Positions 20,107 to 32,643 of a stretch of 64,000 bases of DNA are shown here, one piece after another (position 1 is the stretch's first letter; every line of letters starts with the position of its first letter). This stretch comes from Ceratopteris richardii (taxonomy: Eukaryota > Streptophyta > Polypodiopsida > Polypodiales > Pteridaceae). The translations under genes were made by a program, and so were the position numbers. A model generated the notes under the pieces. It was not told the origin of the DNA. It ran no database searches and was given only the letters and a program-made list of their open reading frames with translations. Location of the stretch: contig CM035422.1 of the NCBI GenBank assembly GCA_020310875.1, forward strand, positions 51,469,894-51,533,893, in the 5' to 3' direction.

Positions 20107-23100
20107 TTAGTCTTCAATCACATCCTGCAATCCAATCATGGATTTAAATCTGCATAACTTGTTTCCATCCAATGCTTTAGTGAGTAAATCTGCACATTGC
20201 ATATTAGTAGACACATAAGTCAATTGTATCTCTTTGCTAAGCAACTTCTCTCCCACATAGTGGTAATGAACCTCTATGTGTTTGGTTCTGGCAGGATATA
20301 TTGGATTAGCTGCAAGGTGAAGAGAGCTAGTGTTATCTCCAAATATGATTGGTGGCCTTGTATATAGGCCTAACTCTGTATATAGAAGCTTCAACCAGAT
20401 AGCTTCTTGGGTGGCATTGGCAAGCCCTCTATACTCTGCTTCAGTGGATGACAATGCCACTGTAGGTTGTTTCTTGGCTGACCAAGAAATAGGCTTATCT
20501 CCTGCAAAACAAATGTATCCTGATGTGCTCCTTCTATCATCCTTGCATCTTGCCCAATCTGCATCTGAATAAACTTTAATGTCAATATCTGATGTATAAG
20601 GAAAGTACAAACCATGATTCTGAGTTCCCTTGAGGTACTTCAAGATCTTCTTTGCTGCCTCTAGGTGAGGTACCCTTGGTTTGTGCATGAATTGGCTTAG
20701 CACACTAACTCCATATGCTATGTCAATTCTTGTCAAGGTAGCATAGTTCAAACTACCTACCATACTTTGATATCCTGTAATGTCTTGTATTTCATCCCCT
20801 TCATGAGCACTTAGCTTTAGGTTGACCTCCATTGGAGTAGTAGATACTTTAGCATCCTGCAAACCAAACTTCTTGACCATGTCCTGTACATACTTCTTTT
20901 GAGTGATATATATACCTGAGTTGGTGTAGACTAACTCAAGTCCTAAGAAGTACTTCAATAATCCAAGATCATTGATCTTGAATTCCTTCATCATCTGTCC
21001 TTTGATGTGTCTAATCCCATTGACATCATTGCCTGTAATGATGATGTCATCAACATAAACACACAAGTAGATTACCTCTGTACTACTTCTCTTTATGAAC
21101 AGAGAAGTGTCTGCTTTACTCATCACAAATCCTTGGTCTTGGAGGTAGGTTGTCAACCTGTAATTTCATGCTCTAGGTGCCTGCTTCAAACCATATAGAG
21201 CCTTCTTCAATTTACAAACATAGTTTACCTTCTTGGGATCTTCATAGCCAGGTGGTTGTGACATGTAGACTTCTTCAGATATCCATCCATTCAAGAAAGC
21301 ATTCTTGACATCTAATTGGTACATGTTCCAATTTTTGGATGCAGCTACACTCACCAATATTCTGATAGTTGGCATCTTGGCCACAGGAGAAAATGTCTCC
21401 TCATAATCAATGCCTTGGGTTTGTGCAAAACCCTTGGCTACCAACCTAGCTTTGTACCTGTTTATTGTTCCATCAGAATTCCTCTTTAGCTTGTAGATCC
21501 ATCTGGATCCTATCACCTTCATGGAGTCCTTCTTGGGTACCAAGTCCCAAGTATCACTCTCCTTGAGAGCTTCCATTTCTTCATCCATAGCTCCTTTCCA
21601 TTCTGGTTTGGTAATTGCTTCTTCATAGGTACCTGGTTCTTCATTCAACAAATCCTTTGCAAGATATACAGAATGTTTAGTTACAAGTGATGTGTCATAC
21701 CCAAATCTGATTGGTCTTTTGCTTTCTCTCTGAGATCTTCTAATTGCTTGAGTTGAGGATTCTGGTATATCCTCTAGCTTTTTCATCTTCATCTTCCCTT
21801 TGGACTTCCAAGCCTTGAATTCCTCAAGGTTTATTGTATCATCATCATCTGAGCTTGATTCATCTTTCTGGATTGGTTCCTCCTTGGTGAGCTTTGGGAA
21901 ATCTTCTTCCATATCATAGGGTAGACTAACCTTCCTGCATTCATTCTCATACCATGAGTCATTCTCATCAAAGATGACCTCTCTGCTTACCTTGAAGCCT
22001 TTGTTTGTAAGGTTGTAGAATCTGTATCCTTTTTGGTTCAAATCATAACCAATGAAGATACATTTTTCAGCTTTAGGGTCTAGCTTTCCCCTTACCTGTG
22101 AGGGAATATGCACATATGCTACACAACCAAAGATTTTGCAATGATCCAGAGAAGGTCTCTTACCATGCCAAGCTTCATATGGTGTCATGCCATCAAGTGA
22201 TTTGGATGGCAACCTGTTTATAAGATAGGTGGCAGTAGATACACTCTCTGCCCAAAGATAATTTGGCAATTTCTTTTCATTAAGCATAGACCTAGCTGTT
22301 TCTACTATGAGTCTATTCCTTCTTTCAGCTACCCCATTTTGTTCAGGTGAGTACCTTGTAGTAATCTCCCTTTTGATGCCTCTTTCCTGCAAGAAATCTT
22401 CAAACTCATTGGAGAAGTACTCTCCTCCACCATCTGACCTTAGCCTCTTCAAGCTTCTTCCTGTTTGGTTTTCAACAAGTGCAAGATACCTCTTGAAACA
22501 ATTAAACACTTCATCTTTATGCTTCATAAAGTATAAGATGGTCCATCTGCTATAATCATCAATGAAGGACACATAATACCTTGAACCTGAAATGGAAGGG
22601 TCCTTGCTAGGTCCCCAAACATCTGTGTGTACCAAGTCTAGGTAGTCTTCATGCATGAAACCTTTCCTTGAATATGGCAACCTGTGAGACTTACCAAACT
22701 GACATGCTCCACATTTGTAAATCATGTGTTGCTTGGATACATTAGGTATCCCAAGCACACATTGATCCCTGCACATTTGCTTTATGGTTCTTTCACCTAT
22801 GTGACCTAACCTCTTGTGCCATATTTCTAACTCTGAAAGTGTTTGATCCTTGTAATTATACAAAGCAATGTTCTTGGTATCTTCTAGCTCAAAAGTAAAC
22901 AATCTACCTGATTTTTCTCCCTTGGCTATCCTTCTGAATCCATGTCTTGGGTCCTCCACATATGCTCCATGTTGAGTGAACCTGACCTGCAAACCTTTCT
23001 CCACAATCTGACCAACACTCATTAGATTCTTGGTGATGGTTGGTACATAGAGTACCCTGCTCAATAGGTTCTGATTACCATCACATGTCTTTACATTTCC

Positions 23101-24333
23101 AATCTTAACAACAGAATGTTTAGTGTCATCACGTGTATGTACCTGATGTTTGCCTTTGGGTTCTTCCAAATCAGAAAGTAGTGCCACATTGCCAGCTACA
23201 TGGTTAGAACATCCTGAGTCAATATAAAATAAATGATCATCATTTGTACCTGCCTTGGAGGTCATATTCATGATCAATAGGGAGTCATCTTGCTCCTCTG
23301 TGTAATTGTTGTAGTCTCTTCTATTTCTGAATCCACCTTGGTAATTTCCATTGTGGTTGTTGTTGTAATTGTTGTTGTATTGATTGTTGTATCCATTGTA
23401 GCTTTGATGTTGGTTGAATCTGCCTCTCCCTTGAGAGTATCCACCTCTTGAGTAGCCTCTTCCTCTCTGATTCTTGTAGTTCTTGTAGCATTCATCTGTG
23501 GTATGATTGGACAATCCACAAATGTTGCATGGTGATGAGTTGTAGGGTCTCCCCCTACCTGACTTACCTCCTCTGCCTCTTCCTCTTGATGATCTACCTC
23601 TCCCTGCATAATTCGCTTGGGAGGTAGAGCCTTCTTCATCGTGTTTCTTCCCTTTACCTTTATCCTTAACTTTCTTATCAGTATAGAGAGCAGAGGGGTT
23701 GTTACCTTTTGATTGATCTCCTGCCTTTGTAAACTTTGCTTCATGTGTGAATAGTTGGCCCATGAGTGTTGTGAGATCTGGGGTATGCATGTCCATATAG
23801 AGGTCCATTGCAGTGGTGAAACTTTCCCACTTATCATCTGCCTTGAGTCCATTTGTTACTTGCCTGACTATTTGCTCCTCTTCAATCTCCTCTCCAATGC
23901 TTGCTAATTGGTCTGCCACATCTTTAATCTTTGTCACATACTCTGAGATTGATTGCTTGGGCTGCTTCCTAAGGGTTGTGAATTCAATCCACAGTTGATT
24001 CTTCCTGGCCCTTGTGTTGGAAGAAAAGTATGTTGACAAGGTTTCCCAAGTCTCTTGGGAAGTCTTACAATTCCTTACATGAGGTAAAAGAAAATCAGAT
24101 ATAGAGTTTAGAAGGTAAGACCTTTCCAAAGCATCTTTTGCACACCATTGGTTGAGCCTCTCATGTTCATCCTTGGTAGGTAGTCCTCTAGTTTTAAATG
24201 AGGGCAATTCCTCATCTCCTGATATGTATCCAAATAAGCTCCTTCCTTGTAGATAGGTCTTCATCCTCAGAGACCAAGCTTGGTAGTTGTTCCTGTCCAA
24301 TTTGTCAATGAATGAAGGAAAACCATCTCCCAT
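20107..24333 (-). pseudogene. Copia-2 gag-pol polyprotein region
   Basis: The likely start is ATG at 24333 ([17 protein letters not shown]), just after the PBS. Domains in order: Copia gag ([30 protein letters not shown]), Gly/Arg-rich stretch, CCHC knuckle ([14 protein letters not shown]), protease (YIDSGCSNH), GAG-pre-integrase ([14 protein letters not shown]), integrase ([32 protein letters not shown]), RT ([20 protein letters not shown]) and RNase H (SDADWARCKDDRRSTSGY, LSSTEAEY, HIEVHYHYVGEK). The gag to mid-RT portion is open over more than 1,000 codons. It is almost whole, with about one break. Confidence 0.92.
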
Positions 24334-24346
24334 GTTTACCTTATTT

Positions 24347-24358
24347 GCTTTGATACCA
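24347..24358 (-). other. Copia-2 primer binding site
   Basis: TGGTATCAAAGC on the minus strand, a one-base variant of the tRNA-Met site, one base from the 5' LTR at 24360. Confidence 0.88.
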
Positions 24359-24359
24359 C

Positions 24360-25440
24360 TGTTGGGAGTGATGGTTGGATGCACTCAGAAGATTGAGTTG
24401 GTGCTGCTATACCTGCTTCACACCAGCCCTCCTTTGATTCCAGATATGCTTAGTACACACCTTAAGATTTCAAATGATACCAAGAAAGCATATATGTACT
24501 TTGCAAATGATATGTGTAATGACCAAATCAAAACAGATAACTTGGCACTTCAAAAATCAAGAAAAACTTTCTATTTTTGTAGTGATACCTGCTCAGTCTT
24601 TCACTCAGTGTGACCAGCACACTTACAATTGATCTAATTCCTTTTGGACATATTAAATTAGCTTAACAAGCTACCATTTGCAAGTGGAATGAGCAGAAAT
24701 GATAAACTACTCACTGAGAAATCAATTTAGCAAAATTATATGTACCCCCGACTTTTTAGGAACTCTGCAGACACAGACCAGTGTGCACTTCGAGTGAGAT
24801 TTCTCCGAGATGGCTAATCCAATTGATTTGAAACTTTGTAGCTGTATAGTAGACTTGAAGCTGGTTCCAATGTGCTTTGAATCACTTGATTTGGTTCAGT
24901 AGATCCTGAGATATGCTCCTTTGAAGTTGACAGACTTGGAGATGATGACTCAGAGAAAACAGAGATGATGAATGTAAATCTTTCTATTAGTTCACATGAA
25001 TGTACAATCTCATTGGCTTGATAGATGTAGCCCAATGAGTTGGAGATGTGTAGGCTATGGTGTAGCACTCACACACTCTATAATCAAGAATATTTGCCTC
25101 GGGAATGGTGAAGGACACCCGCGACTTTTCAAGTACAACTTATATAATAATGAGTGATAGTTTGAATTCAAATTTGAATTCTTGGCTCCCTTCAATCACT
25201 CCTCTAAAAGTAGGGAGATATTCTCTCTACTAAACCATTCACTTTTTCCACGACTAATCAAGTAGGTAAGTGATTTATATGAGATGCCAAGTCATATAGA
25301 CTTTTACAATGGGTAAAGAGGTAAGAACTTATAGACATAAGTTCATATGGAACTTGCTTCAAATGAAGCCTTGATAAAAGTTGTCCAAGCTAATCTTCCA
25401 AGGTTCCAAGCCAAGTGTGAAGGCTTGAAATGCACCAACA
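24360..25440 (-). repeat. Copia-2 5' LTR
   Basis: 1,081 bp, near-identical to 18985-20065. Confidence 0.95.
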
Positions 25441-26231
25441 AAAGAATCAACAAGACATCTTTATTTTGTCAATCCTGGAAGTATTCTTGAGACCACGGCC
25501 CCTTCAAGATGATAGAATCCAAGAAATAAGAGAATAATGGCTGGATTTCTGAGAATAGTGAAAATGAAGAGGAATTCCTAGGGTTTGGATTATCTTGAGC
25601 AAATATCCACCATTTTCTACAATCTTAGTGTCTATTGCATGCTATTTTATCAGCAGAACACAATTATGAAGTCAAAATAAAAAAATATCACCTGCACCTT
25701 ACAGACGAGACAATCGCGATTCTGTGCAAACAGACGATTTTCAGTTCCAGCACCATTCTTCATCAACTTATCACTCAATACATCAGTATTCAACTCTCTT
25801 CATACACATTCATCAGATTTACACAATAGAAGCTCACAAATCTCCATGGATACACAAGAATAAGACTCACAAATGAAAGAAACCACACAAAAGAGGAGAA
25901 AACACGATTTTCAGTAGAAAACTCCTTCTCTATTCACTTGGATAGCATGTAAACAAATGATTAACCAACCCACTCATAATAGAGGAAATTAGCTTATATA
26001 CATTTTCAAGTGTCCCTTTTCACACTTGAATTTTGGTCCTTTCCTCTATTATTCTAAAAATATGCTATCTAGGAGTTTCCAAAAATTCTAGAAAAATTAA
26101 ATAAGATTCTATCCTATTTAATGAAGACTCTTCCTTATTTTTACAACAATTGCATAAATATTTTTTACAAATTTCTATCATTTTACAAGTATTTTTCTTC
26201 AAAAAGGCTTCCAAAAATGCAACTTCTAACA

Positions 26232-26243
26232 TCCTTCCCCTCC
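26232..26243 (-). other. Gypsy-2 polypurine tract
   Basis: GGAGGGGAAGGA on the minus strand, abutting the 3' LTR end at 26231. Confidence 0.8.
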
Positions 26244-26559
26244 TAAACCTTTTGGCTCCTGACAAAAGATTTTCCTGCTCTTCTGCACTGATCACTTTTC
26301 TTCACTTCTTCTTTCTTTGATATACTTGTGACAGCAAATCATGGCTTTTCCTTTCTGTAACATTTAGATTATTGACCATTTCAAATAATGCCTTTCTCCA
26401 TTGTACTGCAGCTTCTGGTTTATCAATAACATCCTTCTTCAAATACTCTGTATAGGCAGCTTCATATGCTGTAAGTCTGGACTTAGTAACAACTGACAGA
26501 TTTCCAAAAATCTCTGACTCTCTTTCAAAAAACCCGTAATCAAAGGCGTCTTCAAAAAT

Positions 26560-29500
26560 TTACAAGTAATGATTGCCCAAAAATATCACTCTGCTATAAT
26601 ATGCCATTAAGCAGATTCTGTCAGGTGTTTCGCTCAAATCAAATAATAATGCATCTGTTGGAGAATTAAAGCCAATATAATTTAGAGTTCTAATATCTGT
26701 GTCGGTGTATGTTTCTATACGGGCCAAAATTAATCTCATTATTCTGATAAGTAGAATGCACGCAGGGTCATTTACATCCTTGTATGTAGCAGTATTCATC
26801 ATGTAACTCTTTGTAGGCCATGTGCCTGCCTTTGGACCTGCTATTTTTGGGAAATTCAACCACTTAGGTGGAATTTGTCCTTCTTGTCATCTTCCCCAAA
26901 AAATTGTCCATTCCCTCCTTCGTGCCACTGGACAGTAAGCTGGATTGATTTTTAGATGAAGAGGTGCCTCCTTCCAAATTTGCCTACATTCTTTGTTGGC
27001 ATCCAACCATTTGTTTCTCCATTTTGGATTGGCCCTTTCAAATAGTTCTTTAGTCACATTGATGTCCTCTTCATACTCAAGATATTTGTTTGGAGGTAGC
27101 CCAACTCTGGCCATCTGGTAGTTCTTTATACTCTCCATAATCATACACAATGGTATTCCCAATCCATCTGCGGCCCAGTGATGCTGATCTGGATTAATTC
27201 CCTTATTTAATGCAAATGTGACAATTTGTTCGTCATACTCATCATGCATCTTCCTGATAAACTCCATTATAGAATCTCTACTTGTCAGCAATTTTTATAC
27301 AAAATTTTCTGAATATTCTCCTTCTGATCTTTTATCTGCCGGTTCACTATCATGTTGTATTCCCTCATTATTTTCTACCCCATATTCTTCTGTATATGTG
27401 GTTTCCACATGTGTTTCTTCCTGGATTTGTGGCTTATCCAATTTTTTCTGTAATTCCTCTATAGTCATCATCAGACTCCCATTCTGTTTTGCCCATAATT
27501 CTCTTTCTTTTTTCCATTCATTCTGTTCCTTTTCTCTCCTTGTATGCCAGTCACTTCTTTCCTTTTCCATATCCAGGTGTAGCTTATTATAGCCTCTCAT
27601 AGATGTAGCAGCATGTGTACTAGCCTGCTTTTCTAATTCCTTGGCTTCTTTTAATTCTCTTTGTAATCTCTGAATCTCTTTATGTAATCCTTCCTTTTCT
27701 TCCTCTATCATCTGGGCTGTCTGACTTTCCTCCTTCAACTGCTCTTCCTCCAATAGTAACTTGTTAATTTCTTCATTTGCTTTAGTCAAAATTTGATAAG
27801 AGGTTTGCAAAGTCCTATATCTTCCCTCAATCTTTCTCAACTCCTTTTCCAATTTAGTGTTTTGCTCTGTTAGTTTTGCACTCTTTTCTTCTAGATATTG
27901 AATCTTATTCTGCTTCTGCACTTCTAGTTCTTCCAAAGCAATTATTTTATTGTTAAATTCCTCATTTTTCTCTTGTACCTTCCTCAGTTGCTCTGACATC
28001 TGCTCCTTCTCCCTTTTATGCTCTTTAATAATCATACTACCTTTCTCAAATTCTGACTCTGCTACCATTCCTGAAATGATCATGTTCCGGCTAGAAGGTC
28101 TGAACTGTTCAATGTTATTCATAATGATCTGACATGTTGATCTTATACTCTTTGGTATTCTTTCCAATCCCCCTTCCATTTCCATTTTTTTAGTTTCTAG
28201 TTGTTTGTCCTCTTTGCATTCACTCTCCTCTTCCTCTTCTTCTTCATATTCTATAATATTGGCCTTGTTTTCTTCATTGCTTGGATGAGTGTCCAGTGTT
28301 TCTGAATCTCCATCACCTGTTGAGTCTCTTCAGAAAGGTGTCCTTCCTTTATTTGCATCTCCTTTCCCAAGCTCAAAGTTTCCTGGAACAAGTTATATTC
28401 AGTTTTCCCAACAGAGTTTCCCTGACATTCACCTGTTTGTTCTTCCTGTCTTTCCTTTTCCTGGGCTAGAACTGATTCAGTTATTTCAAAATCTTTGACT
28501 TGATCATTACTTTTTTCCTCTTTGTGTCCTTCTTCCTACTCATCAATGTTCATGAGGTTCATTGCTACCTCTTTTTCTTGATCCTCATTGGATGTAAATT
28601 CCTCATCGTTCTTCAAATCATGCAGTACATCCTTTATGCTCTGGATGATCTCCTTTTCCACTACTCCCCCTGTGACTTCTTGAACATTTCCTTTCACAAC
28701 TATTTCCTCTTTTTCCTGAATTGGATCTTGATCTGTACCTTTTAGATTTATGACTGAGCTGCTTATTTGTGCCTTCTTGGCTATTTCTTCTATGCTCTCA
28801 TCTAATTTGAAGTAGGTTTGTGAGGGTTTTGTCCATATGGATTTCATCCCAGTATGCACTAGTCCACAACTAACTTCTTCCCTTATCTCACTTGCCTGTT
28901 CTATCATAGCTACTTTTCCCTTCATCAACCTTCTTTCATCTTCCATACTGAGCTGTTTTCCTGCCTCTTTCTGGTTCTGTGGGTCTTTTTGATGCTTCTT
29001 CCACAGTGGATGGCTTCTGTGTTTCTTCCATTATAACTTCCTCCCTCTCTTTGGTGATAACAGTTTCAACTATGGATTTGCCCTTTCCCTTCTTGGTCAA
29101 TTTCTTCTTTTGTACTGGTTTCTTTGGAACCTTCTTTTTCACCACAATAGTGATTCTGGTCTCTGGAGGTCCTTGCAATTCCTTGAAGTAAGCTAGCAAC
29201 TCAACCTCTTTTCTGACAAACACTTCTTCTGTTTCGGCTGTCATCATTTGATCATGGAGTGCTTCACAGTGCTCCACCTCCTCCTGAACCCAATCTGTAG
29301 CTTTGCATGAATAATCTTCCAGCATTTTCTGATATTGTGCCTCATACATAGCTCTTTTGTTATTTCCTTGGGTTAAATAGGTGTATAATTGCTCTTTGCT
29401 TGTTTAGGGTGGATGAGGTTCATTTGAGGATTGAACCTGTTTCTGTGCCTCCTCATGTTCTTCTTTTGTAGCTTCCTCCATTTCTAGTTCAACCTTCCTT

Positions 29501-30518
29501 GGGTCCAACCTTCTTTTCTTTACAAGAATCACTTCCTCAGATATCATCTTCCTTTTCATACCTGTTCCCCTCATGCGGTTTTGTCCTTCTGTTTCCCTTT
29601 CAGCCATTTTCCTTGGAGGACTCTTGATTCCAGCCATAAGACTTCTGAAATACTGTGCCTTTGGAGCCAATTTCAATTGATCTTCCATCCCTAGAACATG
29701 ATAAATGATTCTTGTTAAGAACTGGGCTCCATTCATGAACTTCTTCTGTTCCCAGTGTTTTGCTGCTTCTTTCAGCTGTTCATGGATGTATGTTGAGACA
29801 TCCATTACTCCAAAGGGTTTGGTTCTATCCTTGTTGTTGAACATCAATAGTGTCACTGACTTATGTGGCATTGTATACCTTGGTAGTTTTGGAAAGCAAA
29901 AGTACTGTAAGAACATCCTTATGGCATATTCTTCATTCTCCCTTCCTTTAAAGTCAGTGAATCTTGCATATCCTGTATAAGTTTCCTTATCTTTTTGACA
30001 AAGCTCGGGTCAAGTTTGGTTCCCATTGTGTAGAATTGCAATGCTGCTCTGATATGTTCCGCCTTGATAGTGATACCTACTTCCTGATTATCCTTGTTTT
30101 TGACTTTGCACCTGAAATAGGCATCATTCCCTCTTCCTATTTCCATCAAACTGCTCATCACTTGTGCTACTCTCTCAAAATCAATGAAAAAGATAGACTC
30201 CTCCAATATTCTGTGCAGTCCTACTGCCTTCCATCTTTTCATATTGACTGCCACTCTTTGGAACCTGTAGAACTCCTGGCACAACATTGTATACTTATAT
30301 CCTCCTACTCCCACTGTGAATATGTGCTGACCAATGATGTTTAGGGTCTCCTTAAGTTCCTTCACCACCTTCTCAGCCTCTGGAATTTCTGGCTCTTCAT
30401 CTGACTCTAGGTCCACCTGTTCCTCCACAGCTTCACTGTCCAGAAACCAATGGCCTCTTGATAGAACGACTGATTCTGCCTTGAAGTCATGAATTGGCAA
30501 CTCCTTTGTATTCACCAT
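26560..30518 (-). pseudogene. Gypsy-2 3' accessory coding region (unknown function)
   Basis: Nearly 4 kb of mostly open minus-strand sequence 3' of pol. The first protein-coding ATG is at 30518 (MVNTKELPIHDF). The first 200 residues look globular (GQHIFTVGVGGYKYTMLCQEF, FYRFQRVAVNMKRWKAVGL). Lys/Glu-rich and low-complexity parts follow, then a long coiled coil, then a globular C-terminal part with DQHHWAADGLGIPL and CRQIWKEAPLHLK. No signal peptide, furin-like site or membrane anchor was seen, unlike an Env. The position matches the extra 3' ORF of Athila-type elements, but I recognise no known domain. Broken in several places. Confidence 0.6.
27295..28185 (-). pseudogene. Coiled-coil segment of the Gypsy-2 3' accessory region
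   Basis: About 295 residues, mostly Glu, Lys, Gln and Leu with heptad-like spacing (EKEQMSEQLRKVQEKNEEF, KLTEQNTKLEKELRKIE, LQRELKEAKELEKQA). It predicts an extended helical dimer or oligomer. It ends with acidic sequence. The function is unknown; an assembly or RNA-complex scaffold would be speculation. Confidence 0.65.
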
Positions 30519-31285
30519 TTTCTGAAGAAAATAAAATACACAAAGAAAAGCTCTACCCACATAAGTTACCAGAAGTCAAAAAGTAATATGTAGGGCTTTA
30601 CTTTGAGATGTCATGACATAAGAATGAAAATAAAATCCAAAATAAATTCTATTTCTCCAAAAAAGACTCAAAAAGTGATCATTACAGGTGTAGCAAGATG
30701 GCTAGTGCAGTCCCTTTCCCTAACCACTATTTTTGGAAAAACAAATCATTTATCAATGATAGAAAACAAAAACTAATTAATAAAAAATAAAAAATAAATA
30801 GATCTATACTATTCTTCTACCTAGATCTTGCTTCGTGCTATATAATTTTTGTAAGGACAACAAAAAAGAAACAATTTTTCTCAATTTTTCTTTCTCTTTT
30901 TTTCAACAATGATTTTTTTCTCTTCTTCTTCTTTTTCTTTTTTTTTTTAATAATAATTTTTTCTATTTCTTTTCTTCCCCTCCTAATTCCCTTTTTCAGA
31001 AAAGAAAATCAGGTCTAATGTATATTTTTTCATAATTTTTCAACATGTTATGATTTTCTAGATATAGATCAAATCTGGATGATCTTTTTCCCACTGGAAC
31101 AGCTCTGATTTTTTAACCCAGTACTTCCTGACTCCAATTGGTCTAGTTCCAGGCAAACCACCATTCCCTCTCGATAATCATTTTGTAGGAGTTTTTAGTC
31201 TCCATATCCATTTTGTCCTTGATTCCTGTTTTAATGAGCAGACCTCCTGTAGACTTTGATTCCATGTGCTTCTTGGTCTAATGCT
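30519..31285 (-). other. Gypsy-2 spacer between pol and the 3' accessory region
   Basis: No gene seen over about 770 bp. It is rich in T and A tracts. Directly before ATG 30518 the minus strand reads TTTTATTTTCTTCAG, a strong 3' splice-site-like sequence, so the downstream frame may be reached by splicing. Confidence 0.55.
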
Positions 31286-32521
31286 TTAATTCTTTGGACA
31301 ATGCCATGATTGCCATCTTCTTCCTATCTCTCCACCATTCTTTGTTCTTCTAATTTTTTGCTGATTTTGATTATATGAAGCTTGATCATTTAACATTTGA
31401 ATTGGTAATGTTTGTGTATCCTCAAATGCAAAAGTGAATCCTTCCAAGTGTATATCATGCACATCTGATTGAATTTCCTGTATTTCATTACTCAATAAAA
31501 ATATTAAAAACCTTTTGTCATTTATGTTCAATTTAAGCTTCATTTTTTCAAAATCCAAGATCACTTTACCTTGTTGAAGCCATGGTTGACCTAAAATCAC
31601 TTTTTCAGTCATCAAATTATCTGGCCATTCTTCATAGTCTATTTTCATATATTCTTCATTAAATTTTACTTCAATAGTCAGTGAAGACATACTCTGTACT
31701 ATTTGACCTTCCAAAGTTTTGATTAGGGTTCTACTTTTAATTCTTTTTATGTTGAATTTACTTACCAAAGCTGAACTAATCAGATTTACTTGTGCTCCAG
31801 AATCTATCAAAACCCTAATGCCTTCATTTTGAAAATCCATTATCATCACCGGGACATGTTCCTTTGGTTTGAGAGGAGTTTCACACAGACAAACTTCCCT
31901 AAGCTCATTGATTTTTCTTATCCTTTCCATAGCTTCCTGTTGACCTTCCTTTCTCATGTCCTCCTCTTGTCTTTTCCTGTTTTGAGCTTGTTGCAACCTT
32001 CGCCATTCATCAACAGTTAATGGGCAATCATACCTCTTAACTCTAGATCCACTTATAAAATTTGGCATGATTTCTCCGTCTATGTTAGCTAGTTGCATGG
32101 CTCCACTATTGCTTATCTGATGTATAATGTATGGTCCATGTCCTTTTTTCTGTAACTTTTTCTGATGTTCTCTGACTATGTAAGCCAACACTAGATCTCC
32201 TACCTGTAGATCTTTCTCTTTGATGAGAACATCATGATAAGCTTTTTGCCTTTTCTTGTCCACATACAAACTCATAATGGCTTGGAGTCTAGATGCTCCC
32301 AATTTTTCCAATTCTATTATTCTCTCTGATAGTTCATGTCCAGTCCAATTGTAGTGACTTCCTACTGTTAATGTTGGAATAAGGAATTCCATGGGTAAAA
32401 CTGCATTTTGTCCATATACTAGATTGAATGGTGTGCTCCTTATTGCAGTTTTATAAGCCACTCTATAATCCCATAGGACATGATTAAGTTGTAGATCCCA
32501 ATCATTCTTGTTTGTGTTCAC
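31286..32521 (-). pseudogene. Gypsy-2 integrase C-terminal part and second retropepsin-like domain
   Basis: The first half continues the Gypsy integrase: WDLQLNHVLWDYRVAYKTA, STPFNLVYGQNAVLPMEF, then the C-terminal domain (LQVGDLVLAYI, KKGHGPYIIHQI). A charged Arg/Glu linker follows (about 31930-32010). The second half is protease-like: VRVLIDSGAQVNLISSALV, then LTIEVKF and VILGQPWLQQGKVILDFE. This is separate from the protease upstream of RT (35629-36495). Confidence 0.75.
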
Positions 32522-32643
32522 TAATTTTGATAGTACAGTACAAAGTACTTTATAGTACTTTCTGCTAACCCATTGGCTTGTGGGTGATATGGGGCTGACT
32601 TCCTATGACTGATCAGGAAATATTCATTGATGTTTTCTATGAT

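Larger units (their letters stand above)
18985..25440 (-). mobile_element. Copia-2: young Ty1/copia element in the Gypsy-2 3' LTR
   Basis: Two 1,081-bp LTRs (TGTTGGGAGTG...CCAACA) differ at about 14 positions by eye (1.3%). The target duplication AAAGA is perfect (18980-18984, 25441-25445). PBS, PPT and the full gag-protease-integrase-RT-RNase H order are present on the minus strand. It is nearly whole, with about one obvious break. It is the youngest dated layer in the window and the same family as Copia-1. Confidence 0.95.
18934..26231 (-). repeat. Gypsy-2 3' LTR, interrupted by Copia-2
   Basis: LTR sequence at 18934-18984 and 25446-26231 (837 bp without the insertion). It matches 41347-42172 apart from about 17 substitutions, one single-base indel and an 11-bp indel. 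A TATATAAGC box lies at 25992-26000 on the minus strand. Confidence 0.92.

Noticed and set aside
26560-30518. Gypsy-2 3' region as an envelope gene
   Set aside because: No signal peptide, membrane anchor or cleavage site was seen; the coiled coil and charged composition do not suffice.
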